A stretch of DNA of 64,000 nt from Pyxidicoccus xibeiensis (GCF_024198175.1 NZ_JAJVKV010000009.1:310001-374000); one strand, 5' to 3'. Counted from the first letter of the stretch, positions 15,132 through 25,205 are shown. Made by a program: numbers and translations. The notes: generated by a model not told the origin, from the sequence alone.

Positions 15132-18100
15132 GGGCGGGGTGGATTGGAATGAGGTCCTGCCTCAAGAGGGTTTGCGGCACTGTACGAACCCGTGGTGAGT
15201 CTAGAGTATGTCTGCAATGCCAGATGGGCCGGAAGATAGAGCGGGCCCAGCACTTGTGATTGCTCTACGTGCTGCATTTCATGGTCAAATGTGCTTGGCG
15301 ACATGTTCTTGCTTGTGGCGCAAATCACACGCCCGTAAGTCGTCGCGTACCCATTCTGGAAAGGGTGGTTCTCGAAAATCAGGATGTCCCCGAATTTGGA
15401 TTTTTCCACCCGCTTCGTAACTGGCGAGCCCATGAGCCATCCGGCGAGTTGACCGGCAGTGCCCCACACAAAGCCAACGAAGTTCTGGAGGCCATGTTCA
15501 TTCACGACACCCAATGAGGGGTCCATCATCAACGTCCCCTGAGGGTCGATGAAGCCGATCGGCTGGTTCCCCACGTACACATAGAGGTTGGTATCCCCGC
15601 CTGCGAAGCGGATGGGGTCCTTGGTCGTCCAGCGGCCGGCTTCAGCGTCGTAGTCCCGAGCGCCAAACCGAGTCAGCTTCGTGTCCCTGTCGAAGAGTCC
15701 ACCGGCGAACCCGAAAGGCTGAAAGCCGGGGTTGGAGTCGGCCAGCACCCTGCCCCAGGCGTCGTACTCCAGAGCCTGTGCCACGTTGCCATTGGCGGTA
15801 TTCACCACAAGACGGGGACTTCCCAGGTGGTCCGACACGAAGCGGTACGTCACGCCACCCTTCACCATGAAATCCGGTGAGTGGCCCCTGGTGCCGTAGA
15901 CGAAGCGGCTCACCACGCTTCCCGCCCCGTCCAGCTCCGCCACGACGCGCAGCTGCCCGTCATAGAGGAAGCCCTGGGTGAGGCTGCCATTGACGCGTTT
16001 GCCAATTCGGCGGTTGGCGGCGTCGATGACGTAGGCCACCTCGGTGCCACCGGGCAGCGCCACCGCGGTGAGATTCCCGGCCGTGTCGTAGGTGTACTGG
16101 GTGACATCCGTGCCCACCGTCTTCGTCCGCAGGTCTCCGCGCGGGCCCCACGTGTAGCTCGCCGTCCCAAGAGTCAGCAGCCGGTCTTGGTCGTCATGCG
16201 TCGCGGCCGTAACGACGCCAGCCTCCGTCTGTAAGGTGCGGTTGCCATTGGCATCATAACCGTAGGAAGCATGGGCCACGCCATTGAGAGTGACTGTCTC
16301 CAGGCGGCCCGCCGTGTCGTACGTATAGCCCCAGGTCTGCGTGGCGCCGCCCTGCACTGCTTCGGCACGGCTGGTGATGCGCCCCAGGTTGTCGCGCGTC
16401 AGCGTCACCGAGTACAGCGGCGCCGTGCCGTACCTCGCGGCCAGGCTCGCAACCTCGCCGAAGAGGTTGTAGCCCTGCGTCGTCGTGACGCTCCCCAGCG
16501 TGGTGCCGGTGAGAAGTCCGTTGGAGGCATTCCGCGTCGTGGTGAGGCTGCCCGCGGCCGACAGCAGCCGGTCGTTGTCATAGGTGTACGCAATGGGCGT
16601 CCCACCATTGACGCTGACGGAGGCCACATCAAAGTGGGTGTTGTACGTGTAGCCCACATTGCCCGAGACGCCGCCCGTCCAGCTGACGCCCGTCACCAGG
16701 GGGCCGTCACGGGTGAAGGCGAGGCTTGCCCCGCTGCCGCTCGCGGCGGCGCTGTCCGTCAGGCTCTCCAGGTGCCCGGTAGTGGGCGAATAGCCCGCCG
16801 TCACCGTGTGGCGAGGCGCCGTCACCGTGGCGAGGCGCCCCCCCGTGTCATAGGTGACGGAGGCCGAGGTGCTGTCGGGGAAGCTGACGAGCGTCGGCTG
16901 GTCATCCAGGTTGTACGCCGCCACGGTGCTGAGGGTGCCCATACCGGTGACGGCGGGCGGCGTGTAGACGTCCTCCTGGTCGTTGGCCGAATAGCCAAAC
17001 GCGTGCGGTGGCTTGCCGGGAGGCGTCAGCGACGTGAGGTTGCCCTCCGCGTCGTAATCCAAGGAGAGCGCGCGAGGGCCCGGCAACGAAGCGTCCGTTA
17101 CCCTCCCCACCCCGTCCTGCGTGAAGCTGGCGGTGCGATTCAGAGCATCCGTCGTGGAGGCAAGCCAGCCCTTCGCCCCCCCACTCGCGTGGTACGCGAA
17201 GGCCTGCGTGCGCACGCCCTGCGTGACGGAGGCCAGCTGGCCGTCCGGGTAGTACGCGTACGTGACGGGCGTCAGACCCGTCACCTCGAAGCGGGCGACG
17301 CGGCCCTTCGCGTCGATGTCCGTGTACACCTTCTTGCCCATGGGGCTGGTGTGCGTGAAGCGCCCGGTGGCCTTCGCGAACTCCAGGCTGGACGACTTGC
17401 CATTGAGCACGGACGTCCACGTTTGGGTGGTGTACGCGAAGGGGTCCAGTGCGTTCGCGCCCGAGGGACGCGTCAGGGACTGGCTGGCCGTGGCCACGCG
17501 GGTCAAGCCCGAAGGCAGCGCCGCTGAATAGCTCACCGTGAGGGGCGTCCCCGCCCCCAGGCGGAGGTCGCTGCCGGCCCGCACGTTTTCCACCGTGCCA
17601 TCCGGATACGTCGTGACGTCCACGCCGTTGACTCCCAGGTCGCGGATGGTGGTGAAGCCTGCGGGGGTGCGCGTGGTGCGCCGCTGCTTGCTACCCACCC
17701 ACTCCGAGGTGTGACGGGTGACACGTCCCTCCGCCGTCATGACGTCCACCGCGAAGCCCGCTTTGCCTGCGCCGGATCCCGAAAGCGGCTTCGAGCGCGT
17801 CAGCGTCTTGAAGCCACCTCCCGGGTTGCTGTCGTACACCAGCCGGCCAGTAGAGTCGTATTCGAAGTCATGCTCGCCGTTGCCTGGGTCGGTGAGCTTC
17901 GTCAACAGCCCGCCAACGCCGTATGCCAGCACCACTGCCTCGTTATTCGGGTTCTCCACGCGGGTGAGCAGTCCCTCCGGCGTCACCGTCAGCTCGGTTC
18001 GCTGGCCTCCGGGCGCCAAGATGGCCGTCGGGCGGCCGTCCGACTGCCGCTCAATCGTCGTCACTTGCGCATTGGCGTCCGTGAGGGTGACGAGCCGGCC

Positions 18101-21100
18101 GGCCGTGTCATAGCCGAACGTCAGCAGCGTCGCCCCCGTCAGCGCGTCCAGCGTGCGCATGTGGCGCCCTCCCGAGAAGACGTATGCCTCGCGCCCGTCC
18201 TCAGACGGCACGAGCCTCTCGTCCAGCCCAAACGCGCTAGATGGCGAGCTCAGCTTGTAGATGCGGTTGGGGGCATTGAAGACGATGTGGAGCGCGCCAT
18301 CTGGGGTCACCGCCAGGTGCGCTGGATTGGGATAGAGGTCCGTCTGGAGCGCGCTCGCGCCCTCCACCGGATGTCTGCTGCCGTACACCCCTGTTCCCGC
18401 AACGGTCGAAACTATCCCATCCGGACCCACGCGACGAACCCGAGAGGCATCCGTGAAGTACAGCGAGCCATCCGGCCCGACAGCCAGGCCGTTCCTGTGG
18501 ATGAAGTCGCCAATGCCCGCGATATCGGCCGGTCCATCATCCCCGAGGTAACCCTTGACGCCAGTGCCCACGACACTCCGCACCAACCCATCCGCGTCGA
18601 GCCGGCGAATGCGGTAGTCCGTCTGTCCCGTGAAGTACAGCGCCCCCTCCGAGTCAAAGGCCGCGGCGTGCGTCTGATCTCCAATGCCCGTGCTCAGGGC
18701 TGGGACGGGGGTAGCACTCTTCAAGTTCGTCCCATCCCCCACCACCGTGGTGATGATTCCGTTCGTGTCGACCCGGCGGATACGCCTCCTGTCTGGATAG
18801 TCATTGTAGGCCGTGCTGAAGTAGACGTCCCCTTCCGAGGAGACCTGGATGAACCCGACACTGCCGATGCTGGCCTGGGTTGCGGGTCCGCCCTCGCCGT
18901 TGGTAGCGACGTTCGGGCTGGCTCCGTTGCCCGCGAAGGGGTGGACAATCCCATCCGGCGTGATGCGGTAGATTCTGTTGTTGTTCGTCGAAACGTAGTG
19001 ACTGCCGTCGGGCCCCAGCGCATGGACCCAGATGGTGCCGAAGTCCGTCGACGTGGCGGGAGCGCCCACGCCCCCGTCCGTGACGGCACACCCGGACTTG
19101 CAGCCGATACTGGTATAGACGCGCCCGTCCGGCGAAATGCGGCGCACGATGCCGCCCTGGCTTTCCACTGCGTAGAGCGACCCATCCGGCCCCGCGTTGA
19201 GCTGATTTACCGTGAAGCTCGACTGCGTGGCGATGCCACCGTCCGCGACTCCCCCCTGGCCACTGCCCGCAACCAGCTTCCAAACCGGGTCCACAGCCTG
19301 GGCCGACTGCCGCGTTCCGTCTCCGCGGTGCAGCATGCCCGTGGTGGGCTCGAAGGTATGGTGCGCATTCAGCGTCCAGCCACCGAGCGCCAGCGCCAGC
19401 GCATCGTGCGCCACCAACCGCTGGGCCCAGCGCCGCCAGAGGAACACCTCAATTGCGATCCGGTCTCCGGTGGCCATGCGGGCCCCGCCCCCGGCGCCAA
19501 AGCTGCGGCCGCCGCCGGCGCCGCCTCCGCTTCCCGGAGTCCGGTACACGCCTTGGTAGGCGTAGCCCACGTCCACGTAGAACTTCTGGGTGCCGTGCAG
19601 CTTGCGGCCCCACAAGTCGCGACCATCCCAATGGAAGGTGAAGCGCTGGTTGGGCGTCTTGGCGAAGCGGTAGTTCCAGGTGCGGCCGGCGCCAGAGATG
19701 CGAAGGACGACGGCCTTGAGGCTCGTGGGCACGCTGGCGCCCGTGAGGGGCACCTCGAAGCTGTAGCGGCTGGTGCGGCCGGGCACCCGGTCACTCCGGT
19801 AATTCAGCGTGTAGGGCGTGCCTGTCACAGGAAGGGCCTCGCCCAGCGTCTGGTTCTCGCACTCGATGATGCTGCCGGACGTCGTGCATGAGTTGGGCTC
19901 CGGCTCGTCTCCCTCGGGCGCGTCGTCGGGCGGCTCCGTGGCGTCGTCCGGGAAGCCAAAGGGCCAGTTGCAGTCCCAGGGCGTCAGGTGTGTCAGCGGC
20001 ACGCGCCAGAGAGAGGTGCCAGCGGTGTAGAGCGTCGCCAGGCGCTGTCTCTCGTCATTCGTGAAGCCCAAATCGGAGAGTGCCGGCCCCGTGTCCGCCA
20101 CTCCGTCGCCGGTGACGTCCACGTCCGCCAAACCGCCGTTGATGGCGACGACCTTGACGACGCGCCCGTCCAGGTCCGCCTGCCATGCCCCGAGCTGTCT
20201 ATTGTAGTAGCCGGTGGGTACGGCGCCGCCGACGGGGAAGGCCAGGAAGTTCTCCAGGTAGAAGTAGACGGGCCGGCTGAAAGAGACGCGGGTGGCGCCG
20301 GCGGCGAGCGCCTCGTCCAGGCTCCACTCGACGGCGTAGGTGTAGCCGCTCATCGGCGGCAGCGCGCCCGGCATGGCCTTGGGGCCGTCCCTGCCCACCG
20401 TGTACTCGGTGGCGCGCACGGACATGCTGGAGAGCGCCTGGGTGCCACCGCCCGGCAACGTCAGGGTGACGCCTGTGTTCGCGGGCACCAGCAGCGTGGC
20501 CCGCCGAGCACCGTCCTCGTCAGTCACCGCGCTGCCACGTGCCACCTGCAGTGCCGGGGCATTGGCGCTGACGACGGTGACGGCGCTGTCCAGGGCCGTC
20601 AGGGCCACCTCCTCCACGGCCACCCAGTCGCGCCACTGGGACTTCACGGGCCTCTGCACAGGCAGCAGGCCCGCCTTCTCGAAGTTCAGGGTGACGACGC
20701 CCCCTCCGTTGAAGGCGAACTCATAGGCACCGTCGCTGCGCGTCAGCGTCTCGCCCCACTCCGGATGCGAGAGCGCCGTCACCTTCACGCCCGAGAGGGG
20801 CGCGCCAGCCCGGTTCACCACACGCCCGTGGGCCACGGCCACCCGGCTCGGGACGATGGTGCCGGGCACCACGCCCGTCTGCGGCGGATTGCTGCCCGTG
20901 TAGAGGAAGGAGGTGGCGTCGGAGAAGTCCGTCCCGGTGCCCGTCTCCACCAGCGGAGGCACGCCCGGAACGGTAGGCCCGTCCTCATGGCTGAGCGCGC
21001 TGGCGGGCACGACCTGCAGCGCCTGCCCGGGGTACGCCCAGGACAGCCGTGCATGTGCCAGGCCCGGTCCCTCGAAGTACTCCATGACGAGCGGGTACGA

Positions 21101-21550
21101 CTGCCCGGCCACCAGCGACGCCGTGCCGGTGGACAGGGGGTCATAGTCGTTCTGCAAGGTCCAGTTGTTGATGACGCTCTGCCCGCCCACCCACAGCCGC
21201 ACGCCGTCATCCGTGGAGGTGGTGAAGGTATACAGGCCCGTCACTGGTGCGGTGAGAGTTCCCGTCCAGCGCACGCTGAAGGTGTCGTAGTTGGAGATGG
21301 CCGTCCCCGGCGGAATCCCATACTCCCACTCGAAGTCCACCTGCGCGTCGATGCGCTGGGTGACGAGCGTCTGCAGCGCGTCATCATCGAAGTACTCGGC
21401 CTTGAGGCCTGGTGCCTGCAATGACTGGCTTCGCGTGGCCTCCACTGCCGGCGCGCTGGCTTCTGGCGCCTCGTATCCGCAGCGCACCGCTGACATTGCA
21501 ACGAGCACCGCGGCGGCTGCTGCCCCCAACACCTTCGACGTCGTCTGCAT
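15122..21550 (-). CDS. Teneurin-like RHS/YD-repeat lipoprotein with HExxH C-terminal tip
   Basis: A 2142-residue cell-surface polymorphic-toxin-like protein. The start at 21550 has AGGGGA just upstream and gives a signal peptide with lipobox Cys24. Order: PA14 domain (about 47-190, GLKAEYFDDD…), a CarboxypepD_reg-like domain (240-303), beta-rich linkers, an NHL-type propeller (about 760-1120, repeats such as AGPDGSLYAVE and GPDGSLYFTDAS), then YD repeats forming the RHS shell. The RHS core ends FGARDYDAEAGRWTTKDPI … FIDPQG. The last 137 residues are a variable tip with HEMQH at 2090-2094, a candidate zinc-peptidase motif, followed by QSQVLGPLYLPAH. The tip has markedly lower GC than the shell. 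Confidence 0.88.
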   Translation of the reverse strand: MQTTSKVLGAAAAAVLVAMSAVRCGYEAPEASAPAVEATRSQSLQAPGLKAEYFDDDALQTLVTQRIDAQVDFEWEYGIPPGTAISNYDTFSVRWTGTLTAPVTGLYTFTTSTDDGVRLWVGGQSVINNWTLQNDYDPLSTGTASLVAGQSYPLVMEYFEGPGLAHARLSWAYPGQALQVVPASALSHEDGPTVPGVPPLVETGTGTDFSDATSFLYTGSNPPQTGVVPGTIVPSRVAVAHGRVVNRAGAPLSGVKVTALSHPEWGETLTRSDGAYEFAFNGGGVVTLNFEKAGLLPVQRPVKSQWRDWVAVEEVALTALDSAVTVVSANAPALQVARGSAVTDEDGARRATLLVPANTGVTLTLPGGGTQALSSMSVRATEYTVGRDGPKAMPGALPPMSGYTYAVEWSLDEALAAGATRVSFSRPVYFYLENFLAFPVGGAVPTGYYNRQLGAWQADLDGRVVKVVAINGGLADVDVTGDGVADTGPALSDLGFTNDERQRLATLYTAGTSLWRVPLTHLTPWDCNWPFGFPDDATEPPDDAPEGDEPEPNSCTTSGSIIECENQTLGEALPVTGTPYTLNYRSDRVPGRTSRYSFEVPLTGASVPTSLKAVVLRISGAGRTWNYRFAKTPNQRFTFHWDGRDLWGRKLHGTQKFYVDVGYAYQGVYRTPGSGGGAGGGRSFGAGGGARMATGDRIAIEVFLWRRWAQRLVAHDALALALGGWTLNAHHTFEPTTGMLHRGDGTRQSAQAVDPVWKLVAGSGQGGVADGGIATQSSFTVNQLNAGPDGSLYAVESQGGIVRRISPDGRVYTSIGCKSGCAVTDGGVGAPATSTDFGTIWVHALGPDGSHYVSTNNNRIYRITPDGIVHPFAGNGASPNVATNGEGGPATQASIGSVGFIQVSSEGDVYFSTAYNDYPDRRRIRRVDTNGIITTVVGDGTNLKSATPVPALSTGIGDQTHAAAFDSEGALYFTGQTDYRIRRLDADGLVRSVVGTGVKGYLGDDGPADIAGIGDFIHRNGLAVGPDGSLYFTDASRVRRVGPDGIVSTVAGTGVYGSRHPVEGASALQTDLYPNPAHLAVTPDGALHIVFNAPNRIYKLSSPSSAFGLDERLVPSEDGREAYVFSGGRHMRTLDALTGATLLTFGYDTAGRLVTLTDANAQVTTIERQSDGRPTAILAPGGQRTELTVTPEGLLTRVENPNNEAVVLAYGVGGLLTKLTDPGNGEHDFEYDSTGRLVYDSNPGGGFKTLTRSKPLSGSGAGKAGFAVDVMTAEGRVTRHTSEWVGSKQRRTTRTPAGFTTIRDLGVNGVDVTTYPDGTVENVRAGSDLRLGAGTPLTVSYSAALPSGLTRVATASQSLTRPSGANALDPFAYTTQTWTSVLNGKSSSLEFAKATGRFTHTSPMGKKVYTDIDAKGRVARFEVTGLTPVTYAYYPDGQLASVTQGVRTQAFAYHASGGAKGWLASTTDALNRTASFTQDGVGRVTDASLPGPRALSLDYDAEGNLTSLTPPGKPPHAFGYSANDQEDVYTPPAVTGMGTLSTVAAYNLDDQPTLVSFPDSTSASVTYDTGGRLATVTAPRHTVTAGYSPTTGHLESLTDSAAASGSGASLAFTRDGPLVTGVSWTGGVSGNVGYTYNTHFDVASVSVNGGTPIAYTYDNDRLLSAAGSLTTTRNASNGLLTGTTLGSVTTTQGYNLFGEVASLAARYGTAPLYSVTLTRDNLGRITSRAEAVQGGATQTWGYTYDTAGRLETVTLNGVAHASYGYDANGNRTLQTEAGVVTAATHDDQDRLLTLGTASYTWGPRGDLRTKTVGTDVTQYTYDTAGNLTAVALPGGTEVAYVIDAANRRIGKRVNGSLTQGFLYDGQLRVVAELDGAGSVVSRFVYGTRGHSPDFMVKGGVTYRFVSDHLGSPRLVVNTANGNVAQALEYDAWGRVLADSNPGFQPFGFAGGLFDRDTKLTRFGARDYDAEAGRWTTKDPIRFAGGDTNLYVYVGNQPIGFIDPQGTLMMDPSLGVVNEHGLQNFVGFVWGTAGQLAGWLMGSPVTKRVEKSKFGDILIFENHPFQNGYATTYGRVICATSKNMSPSTFDHEMQHVEQSQVLGPLYLPAHLALQTYSRLTTGSYSAANPLEAGPHSNPPRPWP
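15125..15535 (-). other. Variable C-terminal tip of the RHS protein
   Basis: This is the sequence after the RHS-core DPQG boundary, 137 codons. Composition shifts to visibly lower GC, with AT-rich codons in the second half. The motif HEMQHVEQ…LGPLYLP resembles an HExxH-bearing tip domain found at the end of various RHS-like proteins. Two hydrophobic segments (FVGFVWGTAGQLAGWLMG) precede it. The tip is the part expected to be swapped between strains. Confidence 0.65.
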
Positions 21551-21712
21551 AGGTCCCCTGGCGAAACGCCAGCATCGCCAGCTTTTCGTGGCATCGCACA
21601 TGCCATGGAGTTGCACTGAGCGTCAACCAGGAGACAGTCCGGCTCAATTTCAGGTAGCTGAGTGAGTCAGGGAAGCGTGGCAATTGGGTACTACCGGAGT
21701 GAAGTTCACGCA

Positions 21713-21750
21713 GGTGTAGCCGGTGCGAAGCTCTCCGCACCGGCTACACC
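21713..21750 (-). terminator. Perfect 15-bp hairpin after the DUF1592 gene
   Basis: GGTGTAGCCGGTGCG pairs exactly with CGCACCGGCTACACC around an 8-nt loop. It starts 6 bp past the DUF1592-gene stop. There is no U-tract, but the stem is very stable. It also separates the island-like RHS segment from the next operon. Confidence 0.65.
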
Positions 21751-21756
21751 GGGGAC

Positions 21757-23796
21757 TCAGTGCTCCGCCGGCACGGGGCACCGGTTGCGGAAGCTGTCGC
21801 TGAGGGCGACGGCCACCAGCAGCTCGGGCAGCCGGTGGGCGCCCTTGGCGAAGTGCTCGTTCACGCTCCGCACCACGGGCTCATCCGCGTCCGTCAGCTC
21901 GCGGCCGAGTCCGTAGGCCAGGGCCTTGCGGCTCATGCAGCTGGCGAAGGCCGGGTCCTGCTTCAGGATGGACGCCAGCTCCTTCGGCCCCTGGAACGCG
22001 GCCCCCTGGAAGTTGCCCGCCGAGTCCACCGGCGAGCCGTTGTCCACCTCGCGCCAGGCGCCCGCCGCGTCGTAGTTCTCCAGGCCGAAGCCAATCGGGT
22101 CCAGCATGTTGTGGCACCCCGAGCATGACGGATTTGCCCGGTGCGCCTCCGTAATCTGCCGCAGCGTCGACCCCGGAGGCAGCGTCGTCGGCAGCGCCTC
22201 CACGCCCGGCGGCGGCGGTGGCGGCTCCTGGCACAGCAGCCGGCCCAGCACCCACTTCCCGCGGCGCACCGGCGACGTGCGCGTGGCCAGCGAGGACTGC
22301 GCCAGGATTCCCGCCTGCGCCAGCAACCCTCCACGCCGGCCATCCGTCGTGCTCACGCGCGTCGGCGTGGCCGAGCCCGGCCGCGTCAGCCCGTAGTACG
22401 TGGCCAGCCTGTCGTTCACGAAGGTGAAGTCCGCGTCCAGCATGTCCAGCGCACTCCGGTCCTCGCGGAGGAACGCCCGGAAGAAGCTCTCGCCCTCCTC
22501 CCGCATCGCCTGCTTCAGCGTCGTGTCCACCCCCGGAAAGAGGCTCGGGTCCGGAGTGATGCCGTCCACCTGCCGCAGCCCCAGCCACTGGCCCGCGAAG
22601 TTCTGCACCAGCGCCTCCGACTTCGCGTCCTTCAACATCCGGCGCACCTGCGCCTCCAGCACCACCGGGTCCTTCAGCCGGTCGTCGTCCGCCAGCGCCA
22701 TCAGCTCCGCGTCCGGCTGGCTGCTCCAGAGGAAGTACGACAGGCGCGACGCCAGCTCACGGCTGGTGAGCTCGTTCTTCCCCGAGTCCGGCGCGGCCGT
22801 CTGCACCACCTGGAAGAGGAAGTGCGGCGACAGCAGCACGCCCCGAAGCGCGAACTTCGCCGCCAGCTCGAAGCCGTCTCCCGACGTGCGCACCAGCGTG
22901 TAGACGCTCATCAGCTCCGCCAGTTCGGCGTCGGTCGCCGGACGGCGCCACGCGCGGCGGGCCAGGTGCTGCACCATCTGCCGGGCACACGCCTCCTCGC
23001 CCGTGCTCGCCGGGTCGCACACGCGCAGACTCGCCTGCGCCCCACCCTGTGACGGAGCCGGCGCCGTCACCTCCAGCCAGTCCACCAGGAGGTTGCGGTC
23101 CGTGGACGTAGCCGGGTCGTACGCGTCATTGGTGAAACGCACGACGAACCGCTTCTGCCCCGGCGACGCCACCTTTATCTGCCGCGTGTACAGCGTGGCG
23201 CTCGTCGCCGGCACGTCGAGCGACGCCACCACCGTGCCGTCCAGCAGCCAGTCCATCTTCACCGGGTCCGGCGGCGCCTGCGTCCCCCAGGCTCGCACCG
23301 CCAACTGGTAGTCGCCCGCCACCTGGAAGTTGAACGTCGCCGTCAGCTCGCCGTTGGACCACAGGTTCCACGCAGTGCCGTTCTCCGCGCTCCCGCCCGT
23401 GGTGGCGGCCGAGGTCTCCGCCTGGATGCGTACCGCGCCGCCAGACGAGCCCGTCGCCAGGTCTCTCGACCAGGCTTGGTCGATGAGCCGGCCCGCGGTG
23501 GACTCGTACGCCTCCACCAGCGCGGGGGACAGGCTCAGCAGGCCGGCCTCGTTGTCGAAGCCCTCGCCCGTGGGGTCCGCCGGGAAGGTGGCCGCGGGCC
23601 GACTCGTCTCGCCGAGCAAATCCCTCACCGTGTTGTCGTACTCGGCGCGGTTCAGCCGGCGCAGGGCATGGGGCCCGTCCGAGCACGTCATCCCGGCGGA
23701 GGGCCCAGGTCCCGGAGACGGAGTGTCGGTCGACATCTGGCCCGTGCAGGAGATGAGCAGCAGCGGCACGCCGAAGAGCAGGTTTCTGGAGTTCAT
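21757..23796 (-). CDS. DUF1592-family secreted lipoprotein with CxxCH motif
   Basis: A 679-residue lipoprotein; the start MNSRN is preceded by AGGAGAGGGG and gives the lipobox LLLISC. Its order follows the DUF1587-DUF1595-DUF1592-DUF1588-DUF1585 architecture known from planctomycetes and myxobacteria (LRRLNRAEYDNTVRDLLG; QHLARRAWRRPATDAEL; RELASRLSYFLWSSQPDAEL; SCSGCHNMLDPIGFGLENYD). CSGCH is a potential haem c attachment site. Between the first two domains is a beta-sandwich-like insertion of about 130 residues resembling a carbohydrate-binding module (VRIQAETSAATTGG…). It is co-transcribed 14 bp downstream of the DUF1552 gene. Exact activity is unknown. Confidence 0.87.
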   Translation of the reverse strand: MNSRNLLFGVPLLLISCTGQMSTDTPSPGPGPSAGMTCSDGPHALRRLNRAEYDNTVRDLLGETSRPAATFPADPTGEGFDNEAGLLSLSPALVEAYESTAGRLIDQAWSRDLATGSSGGAVRIQAETSAATTGGSAENGTAWNLWSNGELTATFNFQVAGDYQLAVRAWGTQAPPDPVKMDWLLDGTVVASLDVPATSATLYTRQIKVASPGQKRFVVRFTNDAYDPATSTDRNLLVDWLEVTAPAPSQGGAQASLRVCDPASTGEEACARQMVQHLARRAWRRPATDAELAELMSVYTLVRTSGDGFELAAKFALRGVLLSPHFLFQVVQTAAPDSGKNELTSRELASRLSYFLWSSQPDAELMALADDDRLKDPVVLEAQVRRMLKDAKSEALVQNFAGQWLGLRQVDGITPDPSLFPGVDTTLKQAMREEGESFFRAFLREDRSALDMLDADFTFVNDRLATYYGLTRPGSATPTRVSTTDGRRGGLLAQAGILAQSSLATRTSPVRRGKWVLGRLLCQEPPPPPPGVEALPTTLPPGSTLRQITEAHRANPSCSGCHNMLDPIGFGLENYDAAGAWREVDNGSPVDSAGNFQGAAFQGPKELASILKQDPAFASCMSRKALAYGLGRELTDADEPVVRSVNEHFAKGAHRLPELLVAVALSDSFRNRCPVPAEH

Positions 23797-23810
23797 GATG
23801 TCCCCTCTCC

Positions 23811-25205
23811 TCATGCCAGTCCGGCCAGCGGACCCTGTGCGAGTGGACCGAAGTTGCCGCGCGGAATGCCGAAGGCCTGGAGGATGGACACCAGCACGTC
23901 GCCGCACCGCTTGCCCTGCGCCTTCAGGTGCCGCCCCGTCCGGAACGCACCGCCCGCGCGCCCGGCGAGGATGACGGGCATGTCGTAGTGGTTGTGCCAG
24001 TCACTGTGCGAGATGTCGCTGGAGTAGTAGACGGCCACGTTGTCCAGCAGCGTCCCCTCCCCCTCGCGCACCCCCTTCAGCTTCTGCACCAGGTGCGCGA
24101 GCCGCCCCACCTGCCACCTGTCTATCTCCACCTTGGCCGCCATCTTCACCGGGTCATTGCCGTGGTGTGACGCATCGCCATGGTGCGAGAAGACGCGGCC
24201 ATTCACCGTGAAGGACATGGGACTCACGCACATGCCCAGCATCAGCGTGGCCACGCGCGTGGCGTCGCACTCGAACGACTTCACGATGAGGTCGCACATC
24301 AGGTCCGCGTACGCGGTGCGGTCCATGGGGATGCCCACCGGCTGCGCGCCCGGGGTGCACGCGAGCGTCGGAGCGCCCTGCTCCGCCCGCTGAATCGCGC
24401 GCTCGATGTCCCGGATGCCCGTCAGGTACTCGTCGAGCCGCAGCTGGTCCGCCTGCCCCAGCCGCCCCTGCAGCGACTTCGCCTGGGACGTCACCTTGTC
24501 CAGGATGCTGCGGCGGTACGTCCAGATGCGCCGCTCCGCCTCCGTGGGTCCCTCCTGCTGGAGCGAGCCGAAGAGCCGGTTGAAGATGACGCGCGGGTTG
24601 TAGACGTTGGGCAGCCGCTGCCCCTTCGCGAACGTCACCATGCACTGCTCGCCGCCGCTGCAGTGGTCCTGCGTGTCGTCGTAGGACGACGTCCTCGGGT
24701 CGATGAAGCCGTCGCTGTTGGAGTCCTGGTAGCCCGGGTTGTAGTACCCGTTGTTCTCCACGCTCAGCGTGAGCGACGGCACCCGCACCTGTGAGGCCGT
24801 GGCCCCGGCAATCACCTGGTCGATGGAGTCCGTGGAGCCCGCGACGATGCTCTCGCTCGCGGTGAGCATCATCCAGAAGCCGCCCTCGTGCGTCCGCTCG
24901 TAGTAGTCCCACGCACCGAGCCGCAGCCCGCTCAGCACCAGCACGTCACCCTTCACCGTCTCCAGCGGAGAGAGCGTCGGCGGCAGCGCGTAGTCCGTGC
25001 CCTCGGTGGTGGGGAACCACCGGTCCGGGATGACGCCCGCGGAGTGGAACATGCCCACGAAGCGCAGCGGGGGCTTCGTGCCGCTGGACTGCGCCCTCGC
25101 CACGGAGGGAGCCATCGCCTCGAGCCAGGGCAACGCGAGCACCGCGCCCGCGGCACCTCTCAGGACACTCCGGCGCGACAGCTCCCAGGATTTCGTCTTC
25201 GACAC
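23811..25205 (-). CDS. DUF1552-family Tat-exported protein
   Basis: A 464-residue exported protein. The GTG at 25205 (VSKTKSW) has GAGG 7 nt upstream and places a twin-arginine signal (LSRRSVLRGAAGAVLALPWL) at the N-terminus; the longer upstream frame has no signal features. DUF1552 traits include FVGMFHSAGVIPDRWFP, SIDQVIAG, EYLTGIRDIERAI and ISHSDWHNHYDMPVILAG near the end, related to the DUF1501/sulfatase-like fold. It heads a two-gene unit with the DUF1592 gene, a pairing conserved in planctomycetes and myxobacteria. The catalytic role is unproven; export through Tat suggests a folded, possibly metal-containing enzyme. Confidence 0.87.
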   Translation of the reverse strand: MSKTKSWELSRRSVLRGAAGAVLALPWLEAMAPSVARAQSSGTKPPLRFVGMFHSAGVIPDRWFPTTEGTDYALPPTLSPLETVKGDVLVLSGLRLGAWDYYERTHEGGFWMMLTASESIVAGSTDSIDQVIAGATASQVRVPSLTLSVENNGYYNPGYQDSNSDGFIDPRTSSYDDTQDHCSGGEQCMVTFAKGQRLPNVYNPRVIFNRLFGSLQQEGPTEAERRIWTYRRSILDKVTSQAKSLQGRLGQADQLRLDEYLTGIRDIERAIQRAEQGAPTLACTPGAQPVGIPMDRTAYADLMCDLIVKSFECDATRVATLMLGMCVSPMSFTVNGRVFSHHGDASHHGNDPVKMAAKVEIDRWQVGRLAHLVQKLKGVREGEGTLLDNVAVYYSSDISHSDWHNHYDMPVILAGRAGGAFRTGRHLKAQGKRCGDVLVSILQAFGIPRGNFGPLAQGPLAGLA

